This document shows positions 1 to 8,830 of a DNA stretch of 64,000 nucleotides, piece after piece (positions within the stretch are counted from its first letter, which is position 1; every line of letters begins with the position of its first letter). The notes beneath the pieces are model-generated. The model did not search any database. It was given only the letters and a program-made list of their open reading frames with translations, and was not told the DNA's origin. This DNA comes from Whitmania pigra (taxonomy: Eukaryota; Annelida; Clitellata; Hirudinida; Haemopidae). Location of the stretch: assembly GCA_021613335.1 (NCBI GenBank), contig JAJTWR010000431.1:1240001-1304000 (forward strand). Reading direction: 5' to 3'. The position numbers were made by a program, and so were the translations under genes.

Positions 1-476
1 ACGCCCTGCGCCTCGCCCACGAGAACTTCACGCTGAACGGGCTCGATCCGCATGCGCACGAATTTCTCGCGGCAGATGTCTTCCAGGCGATCGAGCAATT
101 CCGGAAGCGCGGCCGCACGTTCGACATGGTCATCCTCGATCCTCCGGCGTTCGCGAAATCCCAGAAGAATGTGGAAGCGGCGATAGACGGCTACGCGTCG
201 CTGAACCGTCAGGCGCTCGCCCTCGTCGCCCCTGGCGGCCTGCTCGCCACCGCGAGCTGTTCAGCGCGGGTCAGCGCCACGGCCTTCATGGACGCCGTGC
301 GCGATGGCGCGCGCAACGCCGGGGCGGAACTCGCGCTTTTGGAGGAACGCTACCAGCCCCCGGACCACCCGATGCGCCTCGAATTTCCCGAGGGCAAGTA
401 TTTGAAGTTTTACGTGCTCCAAAAATTCGACGCGTCCGTGAGCCATCCTGCCAATGGAAACCCTGCGAGTTCGTAG
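1..476 (+). CDS. RlmI-like class I SAM-dependent rRNA methyltransferase, C-terminal part
   Basis: This is the 3' end of a gene that starts before the window; the frame is open from base 3 to the TAG at 474-476. The visible protein has an N-x3-NGL segment near its start and the motif DPPAFAKS (codons near 138-160), the class I methyltransferase motif IV of the RlmI/YccW type 23S rRNA cytosine-C5 methyltransferases. The end (HPMRLEFPEGKYLKFYVLQ) is also typical of that family. The N-terminal PUA-like domain is outside the window, so the exact member cannot be proven. The stop codon directly abuts the ATG of the next gene, which suggests co-transcription. Confidence 0.75.
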   Translation, partial: ALRLAHENFTLNGLDPHAHEFLAADVFQAIEQFRKRGRTFDMVILDPPAFAKSQKNVEAAIDGYASLNRQALALVAPGGLLATASCSARVSATAFMDAVRDGARNAGAELALLEERYQPPDHPMRLEFPEGKYLKFYVLQKFDASVSHPANGNPASS

Positions 477-2324
477 ATGAAGATACGCATGCCTCGCTCC
501 CCTGGCAGCAAATGGACGCCCCTCCTCATCGTGATGGTCCTCGTCTTGGGCGCCTATCGCCTGTACACCATCGAGCCGACGAAGCCTCCGCCGGTCCAGG
601 CTATCGACCCGGCAGCCTTGGCGGCGACTGCCAACCCAGAGCCGGACGACCCGAAAGACCTCGTTCCCGGCCGCATCGTCGTCGACTTCGACGACGGCAC
701 GACCAAGGCGCAGTTCGACGAGTGGGAAAAGGATTGGTCCATCGACCTTGAGCTTGCGAACCAGGGTGAAGGCCCTGACAGCGCCATCACCATCGCCACC
801 TTTGAAGGCACTCCGGCAGAACGCGCGGCGCTCCTCTCCAAAATACGGAAGCACAAGCACGTGGAGGCTGCGGAGCCGCTCTACGCCTACCACGCCTTCG
901 GATTCACGCCGAACGACCCTCGCTACCCGGAACAGTGGAACCTCCCGCTCGTCGGTATGCCCGAGGCCTGGACCAAGAGCCGCGGCGAAGGCGTCACCGT
1001 CGCGGTGCTCGACACCGGCATTTCGAAAGTGCCAGACTTGGCCGGTACCAAGTTTGCGAAGGGCTACAACTTCGTCGCGGACAACGATGATACCACCGAC
1101 GACAACGGCCACGGCACCCACGTGGCCGGGACCATCGCCCAGACCACCGACAATCGCCTTGGTGTCGCGGGCATCGCGCCCGCCGCGACGCTCTTGCCGA
1201 TAAAAGTCCTCGACAGCTCCGGCGCCGGACAGAGCGCCGCCATCGCCGACGGCATCCGCTGGGCGGCGGACCACGGCGCGCGCGTGCTCAACCTCTCCCT
1301 CGGCGGCGGAGCGCGCTCGGAGGTCATCGAACTTGCGATTCGGTACGCTCACGACACAGGGGCTCTCGTCGTCTGCGCTGCGGGCAATACCGGCCGCGGA
1401 AAAGTGGAATTCCCTGCCGCCTACCCGCTGGCCATCGCCGTCGGCGCCGTGGGCCCGAATGGTTCGCGCGCACGCTACTCCGCCTACGGCTCGGACCTCG
1501 ACCTCGTCGCTCCCGGCGGCGATAAGTCCAAAGGCGACGAGGGCGGCATTCTCCAAGCGACCACCCCCGCTGGTGGCGATGCCAAGGAAACCTATCTCGC
1601 GCTGCAGGGCACGAGCATGGCGGCGCCGCATGTCGCTGGTGCGGCGGCGCTCCTCTTCGCCGCTGGTGCGAAGACTCCCGACGAGGTCGAAACTGCTCTC
1701 TACGCGGGCGCGCTGCCCAAGGGTCACGGCGTCGGCGACGAGCAGTATGGCCACGGACTTCTGCAGGTGGATCGCTCGCTCACCGCGCTCGCCAATGGCG
1801 TGGCTACCCCTGCTCCGCGCACGTCCACGAGGTCTGCCTGGATGCTGCTCTGGCCGGGAGCGTTCCTAGCGTTCGTGCTGCTCTCGCTGCCCAAACGCGA
1901 GCGCCCCCCGTTTTTCACCGTGCTCGCTGCGCCGAGCTTTGTGATTCCGCTCGTCCTCATCAGCGGGGTGTTGTCGCTGCAGAGGTTCCACGACGTGCCC
2001 TTCCTTCGCTCGATGCAGGTGCCGTTTCTGGAGTGGGTGGCCCAAGGGCTCTTCCGGCACAGCTTCATCCCCACCGCCATCATCTTCAGCGCCGTGATTC
2101 CGCTCTTCTTCACGCTCGTGGCCTTGGTGCGGCCGCGGCTGCGACCAGTCGCCTCGGGAATTTCGACCGGGTTCGCTACCGCGTTCGCGGCCACCCTCTG
2201 GTTCAGCGAGCCGCCGCTCGACTGGCTGTTGCACAGCTACATCTCTATCCCCTGGCTCGCCTTGCAGTTGGTGTTCTGCCTACTGCTCGCGCGCTCGACG
2301 CTGCTTCAGAAGGCGCTGCCATGA
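477..2324 (+). CDS. membrane-anchored S8 (subtilisin-like) serine protease with C-terminal multi-helix membrane domain
   Basis: 615 aa. An N-terminal hydrophobic segment (residues about 15-29) is followed by a prodomain-like region (about 65-135) and a complete subtilase domain. The catalytic triad is visible: Asp179 in VAVLDTGIS, His212 in DDNGHGTHVAG and Ser380 in GTSMAAPHVAG, with the oxyanion Asn304 in AAGNTG. Unusually, about 190 residues after the protease domain hold roughly four to five hydrophobic helices (about 455-475, 485-505, 535-558, 562-580, 590-610), so the enzyme is probably an integral membrane protein with the protease outside the cytoplasm. It follows the methyltransferase without a gap and overlaps the next small gene by ATGA. 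The substrate is unknown. Confidence 0.85.
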   Translation: MKIRMPRSPGSKWTPLLIVMVLVLGAYRLYTIEPTKPPPVQAIDPAALAATANPEPDDPKDLVPGRIVVDFDDGTTKAQFDEWEKDWSIDLELANQGEGPDSAITIATFEGTPAERAALLSKIRKHKHVEAAEPLYAYHAFGFTPNDPRYPEQWNLPLVGMPEAWTKSRGEGVTVAVLDTGISKVPDLAGTKFAKGYNFVADNDDTTDDNGHGTHVAGTIAQTTDNRLGVAGIAPAATLLPIKVLDSSGAGQSAAIADGIRWAADHGARVLNLSLGGGARSEVIELAIRYAHDTGALVVCAAGNTGRGKVEFPAAYPLAIAVGAVGPNGSRARYSAYGSDLDLVAPGGDKSKGDEGGILQATTPAGGDAKETYLALQGTSMAAPHVAGAAALLFAAGAKTPDEVETALYAGALPKGHGVGDEQYGHGLLQVDRSLTALANGVATPAPRTSTRSAWMLLWPGAFLAFVLLSLPKRERPPFFTVLAAPSFVIPLVLISGVLSLQRFHDVPFLRSMQVPFLEWVAQGLFRHSFIPTAIIFSAVIPLFFTLVALVRPRLRPVASGISTGFATAFAATLWFSEPPLDWLLHSYISIPWLALQLVFCLLLARSTLLQKALP

Positions 2325-2536
2325 AGCTCACTGGCCGGGTCGAGCATCGCACCGTTGAACTCGGCGTATGGGTGCTCGTCGGCGACGACGGTGAAACCTA
2401 CGAGCTCGTCGGCGGCGGAGCTGAGCTACGCCGCGACGGGCAACGCTTCGAGGTTCAAGGCGAGGTCGACCACGACACCGTCAGCATCGCCATGGTCGGA
2501 CCGCGCCTCAAAGTGACCAGCTATAGGGCTCTCTGA
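2321..2536 (+). CDS. small conserved hypothetical protein (DUF5818-like)
   Basis: 71 aa, starting at the ATG that overlaps the protease stop codon (ATGA at 2321-2324), so it is probably translationally coupled. The sequence has the pattern of a small beta barrel: GRVEHRTVELGVWVLVGDD, then YELVGGGAELRRDGQRFEVQGEV, then a final strand. It resembles short proteins I know as DUF5818 (identity from memory, not searched). No signal peptide or membrane segment is seen. A longer frame reading from 2033 lies inside the protease gene and is not credible as the start. Function unknown. Confidence 0.6.
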   Translation: MKLTGRVEHRTVELGVWVLVGDDGETYELVGGGAELRRDGQRFEVQGEVDHDTVSIAMVGPRLKVTSYRAL

Positions 2537-2540
2537 CGCT

Positions 2541-3365
2541 TTACCAACCGAAGCCAGCGGCGATGTACGGGCCGTTGATCATGGTGCCTTGGCGGAACGA
2601 GGCACCGATGTCGGAACGCGCGTAGAGGTTATCCATGATCATGAAGCGCCAGCCGAGGTGGAGTTGGACGAACAGCAGGCGAATGGCGAGTCCTGCGCGA
2701 GCTTCAAATTGCCAGAGCGGGTAGGTCCCGAAAATTGCCGCAGCATCGAGGCCGAAGATCCCGTTCCCCAGTCGACCGGACAGCGTGATGATCGGCGAAA
2801 TCACGGGGCTCGAAACAGCAATCCCGTGTGGCGCCAACATCGTGGAAGTTGACCGGTATTCTCCAAATCGGAAGTCCGCACCGGCGAGAAGTCGCAACCG
2901 TCCATAGCGGTTGTAGATGAGGTTTCCACCCACGGATACACCCAACCGGTTCTGTGGGTTGGGAAGATTGTTCATCTGGGATTGAAGGTGATCGTACTGA
3001 ACCGAAAGCGCAAAGCCCCCGACGTCGATGTTGCTGCGCAGCCCGATTCCAAAGCCGTCATTGCGGCCGCCAGCGGGCGCGGTATTGATGCCAATGACTG
3101 CAGTCGCGAGGACGTCCCAGTTGATGTAGCTCTTATTGCCGTACCTGCGAGCGTAGGGATCACTTGCCTCCATGGAAATGGGGCGCTTTGCCTGGGGCGG
3201 AGGAGGTGGCGGCGCCTGGGGCGGTGGAACTTGCGGGGGAGGCGGGGGCGTGGGTGCGGCCTGCACCAGCGGTGGTGGGGCATCCACTAGGGGTGGTTCT
3301 GAGTTTTGACCCCAGGCGGCCGACGAAACGAACAAACAAGCTACAATCGCGTAAATTGACTTCAT
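2541..3365 (-). CDS. putative outer-membrane beta-barrel protein with proline-rich linker
   Basis: 274 aa when started at the ATG at 3363-3365, which has a good ribosome binding site (AGGAGAAGG) just upstream; the frame extends 15 codons further upstream but without support. Residues 1-20 form a signal peptide ending near AAWGQ. Residues about 22-60 are almost all proline, alanine and glutamine, and the rest alternates polar and hydrophobic residues as in a beta barrel, ending in GFGW with a C-terminal aromatic residue typical of outer-membrane proteins. It converges on the preceding gene with a 4-nt gap and diverges from recF across 92 nt. Function unknown. Confidence 0.7.
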   Translation of the reverse strand: MKSIYAIVACLFVSSAAWGQNSEPPLVDAPPPLVQAAPTPPPPPQVPPPQAPPPPPPQAKRPISMEASDPYARRYGNKSYINWDVLATAVIGINTAPAGGRNDGFGIGLRSNIDVGGFALSVQYDHLQSQMNNLPNPQNRLGVSVGGNLIYNRYGRLRLLAGADFRFGEYRSTSTMLAPHGIAVSSPVISPIITLSGRLGNGIFGLDAAAIFGTYPLWQFEARAGLAIRLLFVQLHLGWRFMIMDNLYARSDIGASFRQGTMINGPYIAAGFGW

Positions 3366-3457
3366 GGTGCTACCTTCTCCTTTTTTGGCCCCAACATTGA
3401 ATATCCACACTCCACCTGTTCAAAAACAGAGGTAGATATGCTTGCCCACCGTTACCC

Positions 3458-4606
3458 GTGAAACTCCTCAGCCTGCATTACACGCGCTTTAGAAACATCC
3501 GAGCCGCAGCCGTTGAGCTATCTCCATTCAGCACCATCGCTGTCGGAGACAATGGGCAAGGAAAAACCAATTTGCTTGAGGGTTTGTACTATGTGTCGAC
3601 CCTGAAGGCAATGCGGGCCAAGCGCCTCGTCGAATTGATACAGCACGGCGAGAACGACGCCACAGTAGAAGCTAAATTTCACATTAAGGGTGCAACTCGG
3701 ACGCTGCGAGTTGAGATACACGGTAAAAGCCGCACCGCATACGTAGATGGGAAGCGCATCCAGTCCCTTTCCGATTATTTCGATGGAATTCCTCTCGTCT
3801 CCTTCACGCCCGACGACCTGGCGGCAATAAAGGGTGCCCCAGACATTCGACGGACCCTCGTCGACCGCGCGGTCTTCAACCGCTTCCCGGCCTACCTCGC
3901 TGAGAGCCGCGACTACCAACGCGCCTTGAAAAATCGCAACCGCCTCTTGAAAGACGGTGCCAGCTCAGTCGTGATTCAACCGTGGGATGAGACGCTCGCC
4001 CGCTTGGGCGCCCGTCTCTGGGTGCGTCGCCGGACACTGCTCGCTGAACTGCGCCCACGAGCGCGAGAAGCCTTCGCTCGCATCGCGGCCTCCGAACTCC
4101 GGGCAGACTTTTCCTATGCACCGACGCATTTCGAACCGGAGGCCTTTGCGTCGGAAACCGAAAAGTCCCTCGAAGAATTTCTCCTGCAGCGGCACGCCCA
4201 GCTTCTCCACCGCGACCGGGAGCGTGGCTTTACGACCGTCGGCCCGCATGCCGACGACTTGACGGTGGAACTCGGGCCAGAACTCGCGCGGCCCTACGCC
4301 TCCCAGGGCCAAGCACGGGCGCTCGTCCTCGCCTGGAAAATTGCCGAAATCGAAAACCTCCACGCGCACTTCGACTACTTGCCGCTGCTGCTCCTCGACG
4401 ACGTATCGAGTGAGCTCGACCCGGAGCGCAACGCCTACTTGATGAGCTACATCGCTGGCTCCGGCGCACAGACCTTTCTCACGACGACCATGCGCTCGCT
4501 TGTGGAGCGTGCGACCGGCCCAGAGACACGCTGGCTGCGCGTCGTCGGTGGCGAAGTCTTCCCCGATGATGAAAGCGCCGTTGCACGAACTCCGAAGCTC
4601 GCCTAG
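3458..4606 (+). CDS. recF: DNA replication and repair protein RecF
   Basis: 382 aa, GTG start. RecF is an SMC-like ATPase that loads RecA at gaps with RecO and RecR. The Walker A motif GDNGQGKTN spans residues 30-38, the segment VSFTPDDLAAIKGAPDIRR is typical of RecF, and the Walker B / D-loop region reads LLLDDVSSELD near residue 315. Length fits the family (about 360-390). The usual dnaA-dnaN-recF context is absent; here recF is followed immediately by proS, whose GTG start abuts the recF stop codon. Confidence 0.95.
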   Translation: MKLLSLHYTRFRNIRAAAVELSPFSTIAVGDNGQGKTNLLEGLYYVSTLKAMRAKRLVELIQHGENDATVEAKFHIKGATRTLRVEIHGKSRTAYVDGKRIQSLSDYFDGIPLVSFTPDDLAAIKGAPDIRRTLVDRAVFNRFPAYLAESRDYQRALKNRNRLLKDGASSVVIQPWDETLARLGARLWVRRRTLLAELRPRAREAFARIAASELRADFSYAPTHFEPEAFASETEKSLEEFLLQRHAQLLHRDRERGFTTVGPHADDLTVELGPELARPYASQGQARALVLAWKIAEIENLHAHFDYLPLLLLDDVSSELDPERNAYLMSYIAGSGAQTFLTTTMRSLVERATGPETRWLRVVGGEVFPDDESAVARTPKLA

Positions 4607-6085
4607 GTGAAGACCATGACGGCGCAACCGACGAAGAGTGGTGGCAAAGGCAGTGAGTCCCGCCTGCCGACGAGAAATGAGAATTTCTCCGAGTGGTACT
4701 TGGAGCTCATCAAACGGGCGAAGCTCGCGGACAACTCCGATGTGCGCGGCTCCATGGTTATCCGTCCGAATGGGTACGCGATTTGGGAGAATATGCAGCA
4801 AGTCCTCGACCGGATGTTCAAAGAGACGGGCCACGAGAACGCCTACTTCCCGCTGCTCATCCCTGAGTCGTATCTCGCAAAAGAGAAAGCCCACGTCGCG
4901 GACTTCGCTCCGCAAGTCGCCGTCGTCACCCAGGTCGGCGGCAAACCGCTACCGGAGGGTGAGCGTTACGTTATCCGACCGACTTCAGAGACGATCATCA
5001 ACCGCTCATTCTCCAACTGGATTCAGAGCTACCGGGACTTGCCCCTCCTCTTGAACCAATGGGCCAACGTGATGCGCTGGGAAATGCGCCCGCGGCTCTT
5101 CCTGCGGACGACGGAGTTCCTTTGGCAAGAAGGCCACACTTGCCACGCCACTGAAGAGGAAGCCATTGAGGAGGCGCTGCGCATGCTCGACGTGTACGCG
5201 ACGTTCGCGGAGGAATACCTCGCGATTCCCGTGCACAAGGGCATCAAGACCGACTCCGAGCGCTTCCCGGGTGCCGTGCAGACGTACTCCATCGAAGCGA
5301 TGATGCAGGACCGCCGTGCGCTGCAGGCCGGCACCTCGCACAACTTGGGGCAGAACTTCGCGAAGATGTTCGACACTACGTTTCAGACCAAAGAAGGGAC
5401 CCGCGCCTTCGTGTGGCAGACCTCGTGGGGCGCATCGACGCGACTCATCGGCGCACTCATCATGACCCACTCCGACGATGATGGGCTCGTGGTTCCCCCG
5501 AAAATCGCTCCCCGCCCGGTCGTCATCGTCATCATCGGTCGAACGCCCGAAGAGCGAACCCGCGTCCGGGAGCGCGCCGAAATCCTCGCTGCGGAACTCC
5601 GCGACAAGAAAGTGCGAGTCACCATCGACGATGACGCGAGCAAAAGCCCCGGATTCAAATTCGCGGAGTATGAGCTGCTTGGTATCTGCGTGCGCATCGA
5701 GCTCGGCCCGAAGGACCTCGACAAAGACCAAGGCGTGCTCGTCCGTCGCGACGTTCGGCAGAAACTTTCGTTTCCGCTCTCCTCCCTAGCGAACGAGGTG
5801 GTGCGTCAGCTCGACGAAATGCAGGCGGCCCTCTTCGAAAAGGCGCTCGCCTTCCGCTCAGCGAATACCTTCGAGGTGAATTCCTACCAAGAAATGAAGG
5901 AGCGCGCCGACGACGGATTCCTCCTCGCGCACTGGGACGGCACCGCCGAATCCGAAAGCCGCATCAAGGAAGAACTGGGGCTAACCACCCGTAACCGTCC
6001 GTTCGCGTTACCTCAGGAACCAGGGGTTTGCGTAGTCACTGGAAAGCCTTCGCCGGGGAGAATACTCTTCTCGAAGGCGTATTAG
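4607..6085 (+). CDS. proS: prolyl-tRNA synthetase, archaeal/eukaryotic type
   Basis: 492 aa, GTG start directly after the recF stop (an ATG lies 9 nt inside). It charges tRNA-Pro with proline. The length, the absence of the editing insertion found in the E. coli-type enzyme, and the C-terminal extension ending in FSKAY, whose terminal Tyr is characteristic, identify the short archaeal/eukaryotic-type class IIa ProRS. Class II motifs are visible: [15 protein letters not shown] and [20 protein letters not shown]. An anticodon-binding domain follows (about residues 300-400). The stop codon overlaps the stop of the convergent XRE gene. Confidence 0.95.
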   Translation: MKTMTAQPTKSGGKGSESRLPTRNENFSEWYLELIKRAKLADNSDVRGSMVIRPNGYAIWENMQQVLDRMFKETGHENAYFPLLIPESYLAKEKAHVADFAPQVAVVTQVGGKPLPEGERYVIRPTSETIINRSFSNWIQSYRDLPLLLNQWANVMRWEMRPRLFLRTTEFLWQEGHTCHATEEEAIEEALRMLDVYATFAEEYLAIPVHKGIKTDSERFPGAVQTYSIEAMMQDRRALQAGTSHNLGQNFAKMFDTTFQTKEGTRAFVWQTSWGASTRLIGALIMTHSDDDGLVVPPKIAPRPVVIVIIGRTPEERTRVRERAEILAAELRDKKVRVTIDDDASKSPGFKFAEYELLGICVRIELGPKDLDKDQGVLVRRDVRQKLSFPLSSLANEVVRQLDEMQAALFEKALAFRSANTFEVNSYQEMKERADDGFLLAHWDGTAESESRIKEELGLTTRNRPFALPQEPGVCVVTGKPSPGRILFSKAY

Positions 6086-6582
6086 TCGCGGAGGCGGATT
6101 AACCGACCGCCCTGCAGTCGCGCGCGCCGCTCTCGGTGGTAATGCGAAGCACACAGCCCGCGAGCAAGTACCGGCCGATGACAATCTTCCATTTGGCAGG
6201 AGCCTTCGCGATTGGCGGAAGACTGACTATTGCCTTGGAACATTGCTTCTCCGACGGCGATAAACCGGGATACTTGGCTGCTGGATAAGCGGTGGCGTCG
6301 AACAAATCTAAGGAGTTCTTGGTCAGATACTTCCTCAGCGGGTTTCTCTTCCTCGATAAAGAGCTGGCCTACTGGGACTTCAAGGGCTTTCGCAATATTC
6401 AAGAGTGTTTCGTAACTGGGGCTTCGAGCGCCGCATTCGAGGAGGGATGCGTAGGAAACGGAGATCCCGCAGCGACGCGCAAAGATCTCCTGGGTCATTT
6501 CAAGGCTGAGGCGCAATTTACGCACCTGTTGGCCAAGGGATTGAAGTGATTCTGCACTGGGTAGTTGTGTGGCTTCCATCAT
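6082..6582 (-). CDS. XRE-family transcriptional regulator with C-terminal Cys/His (probable zinc) motif
   Basis: 166 aa. Residues 17-73 form a helix-turn-helix of the Cro/C1 (XRE) type: [20 protein letters not shown], then a recognition helix in [16 protein letters not shown], ending EVPVGQLF. After an acidic linker the C-terminus has C129-x4-C134-x9-C144-x2-H147 followed by Tyr and basic residues, which looks like a small zinc site. The same spacing occurs in the 140-aa protein at 19930-20352. No clear Shine-Dalgarno precedes the ATGATG start. The gene converges on proS with overlapping stop codons. It may control genes across the AT-rich region upstream; the target is unknown. Confidence 0.85.
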   Translation of the reverse strand: MMEATQLPSAESLQSLGQQVRKLRLSLEMTQEIFARRCGISVSYASLLECGARSPSYETLLNIAKALEVPVGQLFIEEEKPAEEVSDQELLRFVRRHRLSSSQVSRFIAVGEAMFQGNSQSSANREGSCQMEDCHRPVLARGLCASHYHRERRARLQGGRLIRLRD

Positions 6583-6981
6583 GAGTCAACTTTACCACTT
6601 TTTTATCAGTTTGGGGCGTATTGTAATCTTATTATGAATAAGTTATTAGATTCATTAGCTATGCTTTGCATCCATGAGCCCTATCAGACGTCGAACCGAT
6701 CAAGATTCTATTGACTAATAGTTGGCAAAAGTTTCACGGATTGTGTGGAAAAGTTCACTTATCTTCGTTTTTCGATTCTTGGATTTCAGCCGATAATTGA
6801 AAAAAATCAGCGAGCTAGACCACAGAATTATATCCCACAGAGCGACGCAATTAATCGTCAATTTCTATTGAAGGTGTAAACAAATAAGATTATAAAAAAA
6901 GTGTGGGCTCTGGTACGGTCTCTATCTGCCCGTAAGAACTCGTTTGAGGGGTAGAAAATAAGTTGCAGCATTTGGTGGATT
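6583..6981. other. AT-rich intergenic region between divergent genes
   Basis: About 400 nt without a credible gene, much richer in A+T than its surroundings. It separates the XRE gene (leftward) from the proline-rich protein gene (rightward). Near-repeats AAAAGTTTCAC (about 6727) and AAAAGTTCAC (about 6751), plus AAAGTTGAC read on the minus strand close to the XRE start, could be operator sites, but this is only a visual impression. Confidence 0.5.
6868..6896 (+). promoter_or_regulatory. candidate sigma-70-type promoter
   Basis: TTGAAG (6868-6873) and TATAAA (6891-6896) are separated by 17 nt, close to the -35/-10 consensus, in the AT-rich stretch about 85 nt upstream of the gene at 6982. 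No experimental support; AT-rich DNA produces such matches by chance. Confidence 0.3.
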
Positions 6982-8823
6982 ATGGCTCCGATTCCGACAC
7001 ATCCGAGTGGTGTTTTTAGACGATCATCATCGAGTTCTGCGCAGCGACCGCAGGCGTCAATGCCATCTCGTAAAATTTCAAGCGAAAGCGCCCGACGAGC
7101 CTCGGCACCTGCTTCGCGAATTTCTCGACAGAGCCGTCGCATCCGACTCCCACCGCCAGTAGGATTACCGGTGCTCACTCCCAACGTTCGTCCACAACCC
7201 TCTGGGCCATCGGGAAATTTTCCTCCGCCGGATCGTACCGCGCCCGTCGCAAGCGCCTCCTCGTTGCAGCGAAAATCCAACGGCAATCCCGCGAGCAACT
7301 ACGGCTCCGGGCTTCGCGCTCCCACCAACGACCACCCTCCCACCAACGACGACGTCGGCACTCCCAGTATCCCCCCTGTGAAGCCGATGCCCTCGCTGGT
7401 CCACCGACGCCCCGAGGAAAATCCGCCACCTCCGCCGATAGCAGCACCCCAAGAGGGCCGTCGCCGCTCGGGGCTCACGCCTTTTGTGTCGGGGAATTCG
7501 CGGCCGCCGCCGGTCGGCCAGTTAGACTTGCCCGCAACGTCCGCCCAAGACCTCCTCGAGCGCTCTGGCCTCGACGCGCGAGTGGCACCGATGCTGGGAG
7601 TGATTCAGAAGCAGAGCGATGCGAGCGACGCAGTTCGCGAACTCCTCGGCAAACCTGGCTCCTTCGTCTCTTCTCGATCGCAGCCACCACCTATTCCCGC
7701 ACGCTCCAGTGGCCTACGCGCAAATGCCGAACGCCCGAGTCCCGAACGCGCAAAGCCAGCGGACATGGCGCTCTCATTCGCACCGACGCCCGTGCCCATC
7801 CCGCTGCAGGCGAACGCAGCATTTCTCGTGCCCCCGGCCACGGAAGAAGCACCAGCCTCGCAAGGAACATCCGCCTCGAAAGGTACGCACCCGCCTCCAC
7901 CGCTCGACAAGTGGGTTGAGACCAAGAAAGCTCTCTCAAGCACCATACCTGCGGCCAATGATTCTCCAGTACCCCAGAAGAAAGCCGATGGGCCGTTCGT
8001 CGAGAAGTGGGGCTGGACAGGCAAAGAGACTTCCGGACCACCGCCGATTCGAAAATCAGGCATTGCCAAGCCACCGCCGCTCACCAAATCTGGAGTTTCG
8101 GCTCGCCCGGGAACCCCGAAGCCCGCGCCTCCGCCGCTGATCGTCAAGCCGCCGTCGGTACCACCGGTTGCCCTCCAGCCTCCGTCTGCGCACCCCCCCG
8201 TCGCGCCTCCGAGCATCGCGCCGGTCAAGTCCGCACCGAAGACGGCGGCTCGGGTGTCGGCGGTACAACCGGTGATACACGACGTTCCCGACGACAACGC
8301 CGACAACTTTGACCCGACTCCGCCCGGCGCACCGTTCGCCGAATCGGCGCAGTCTCCAGCACCGGAGCCCGCCAGCAACGGAGCCGCTTCTGAAATGCCG
8401 GGAGCGAAGGGCTTCGACAAAAATCATTACACAATGGATGGTGTCCGTCGGGTTGCGGTGCACCTCCGCGATGGCAGCGTGAAGCGAGGCTCCATCGAAA
8501 ACCAAAAGCTCATTGGGACAAACCTTTTCATGAAGCTCTCCTCCGGCGAGACCGAAGAGTTTCGCCAAGGCAGCCTCAAGGCGGTCTTCATTCTCGCCAA
8601 CTCCAGCAATTCGTCGGTCACGGGACTCCCGGCACCGGCCAAGGCTCAACCCGAAGGCAAACGGGTCGCCGTGGATTTTCACGATCGCCGTACGGTAGAA
8701 GGATTCTCCACCGACCTCGAAAACGAACTGCCGGGTTTCTTCCTCGTTCCGTCGACACCCATCGCCAACACCGAGCGGATCTTCATCTACCGGGCAGCCG
8801 TAGCCGCCATCAACGTCGTATAA
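6982..8823 (+). CDS. proline-rich, largely disordered protein with C-terminal DUF6982-like domain
   Basis: 613 aa. The first ~465 residues are low complexity, rich in Pro, Ser, Ala and Arg (arginine/serine-rich up to about 55, then many PPP and PAPP runs), and are likely disordered. The last ~140 residues are ordered-looking, with two related beta units: VRRVAVHLRDGSVKRGSI ... FRQGSLKAVFIL, and KRVAVDFHDRRTVEGFS ... GFFLVPSTPIANTERIFIYR. This resembles a C-terminal domain I associate with myxobacterial proteins (DUF6982, from memory). No signal peptide or membrane helix. fmt starts 7 nt after the stop, so they may be co-transcribed. Function unknown. Confidence 0.7.
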   Translation: MAPIPTHPSGVFRRSSSSSAQRPQASMPSRKISSESARRASAPASRISRQSRRIRLPPPVGLPVLTPNVRPQPSGPSGNFPPPDRTAPVASASSLQRKSNGNPASNYGSGLRAPTNDHPPTNDDVGTPSIPPVKPMPSLVHRRPEENPPPPPIAAPQEGRRRSGLTPFVSGNSRPPPVGQLDLPATSAQDLLERSGLDARVAPMLGVIQKQSDASDAVRELLGKPGSFVSSRSQPPPIPARSSGLRANAERPSPERAKPADMALSFAPTPVPIPLQANAAFLVPPATEEAPASQGTSASKGTHPPPPLDKWVETKKALSSTIPAANDSPVPQKKADGPFVEKWGWTGKETSGPPPIRKSGIAKPPPLTKSGVSARPGTPKPAPPPLIVKPPSVPPVALQPPSAHPPVAPPSIAPVKSAPKTAARVSAVQPVIHDVPDDNADNFDPTPPGAPFAESAQSPAPEPASNGAASEMPGAKGFDKNHYTMDGVRRVAVHLRDGSVKRGSIENQKLIGTNLFMKLSSGETEEFRQGSLKAVFILANSSNSSVTGLPAPAKAQPEGKRVAVDFHDRRTVEGFSTDLENELPGFFLVPSTPIANTERIFIYRAAVAAINVV

Positions 8824-8830
8824 GCGCTGC

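Noticed and set aside
261..1754. 497-codon minus-strand frame opposite the subtilase
   Set aside because: Antisense to a gene with an intact catalytic triad.
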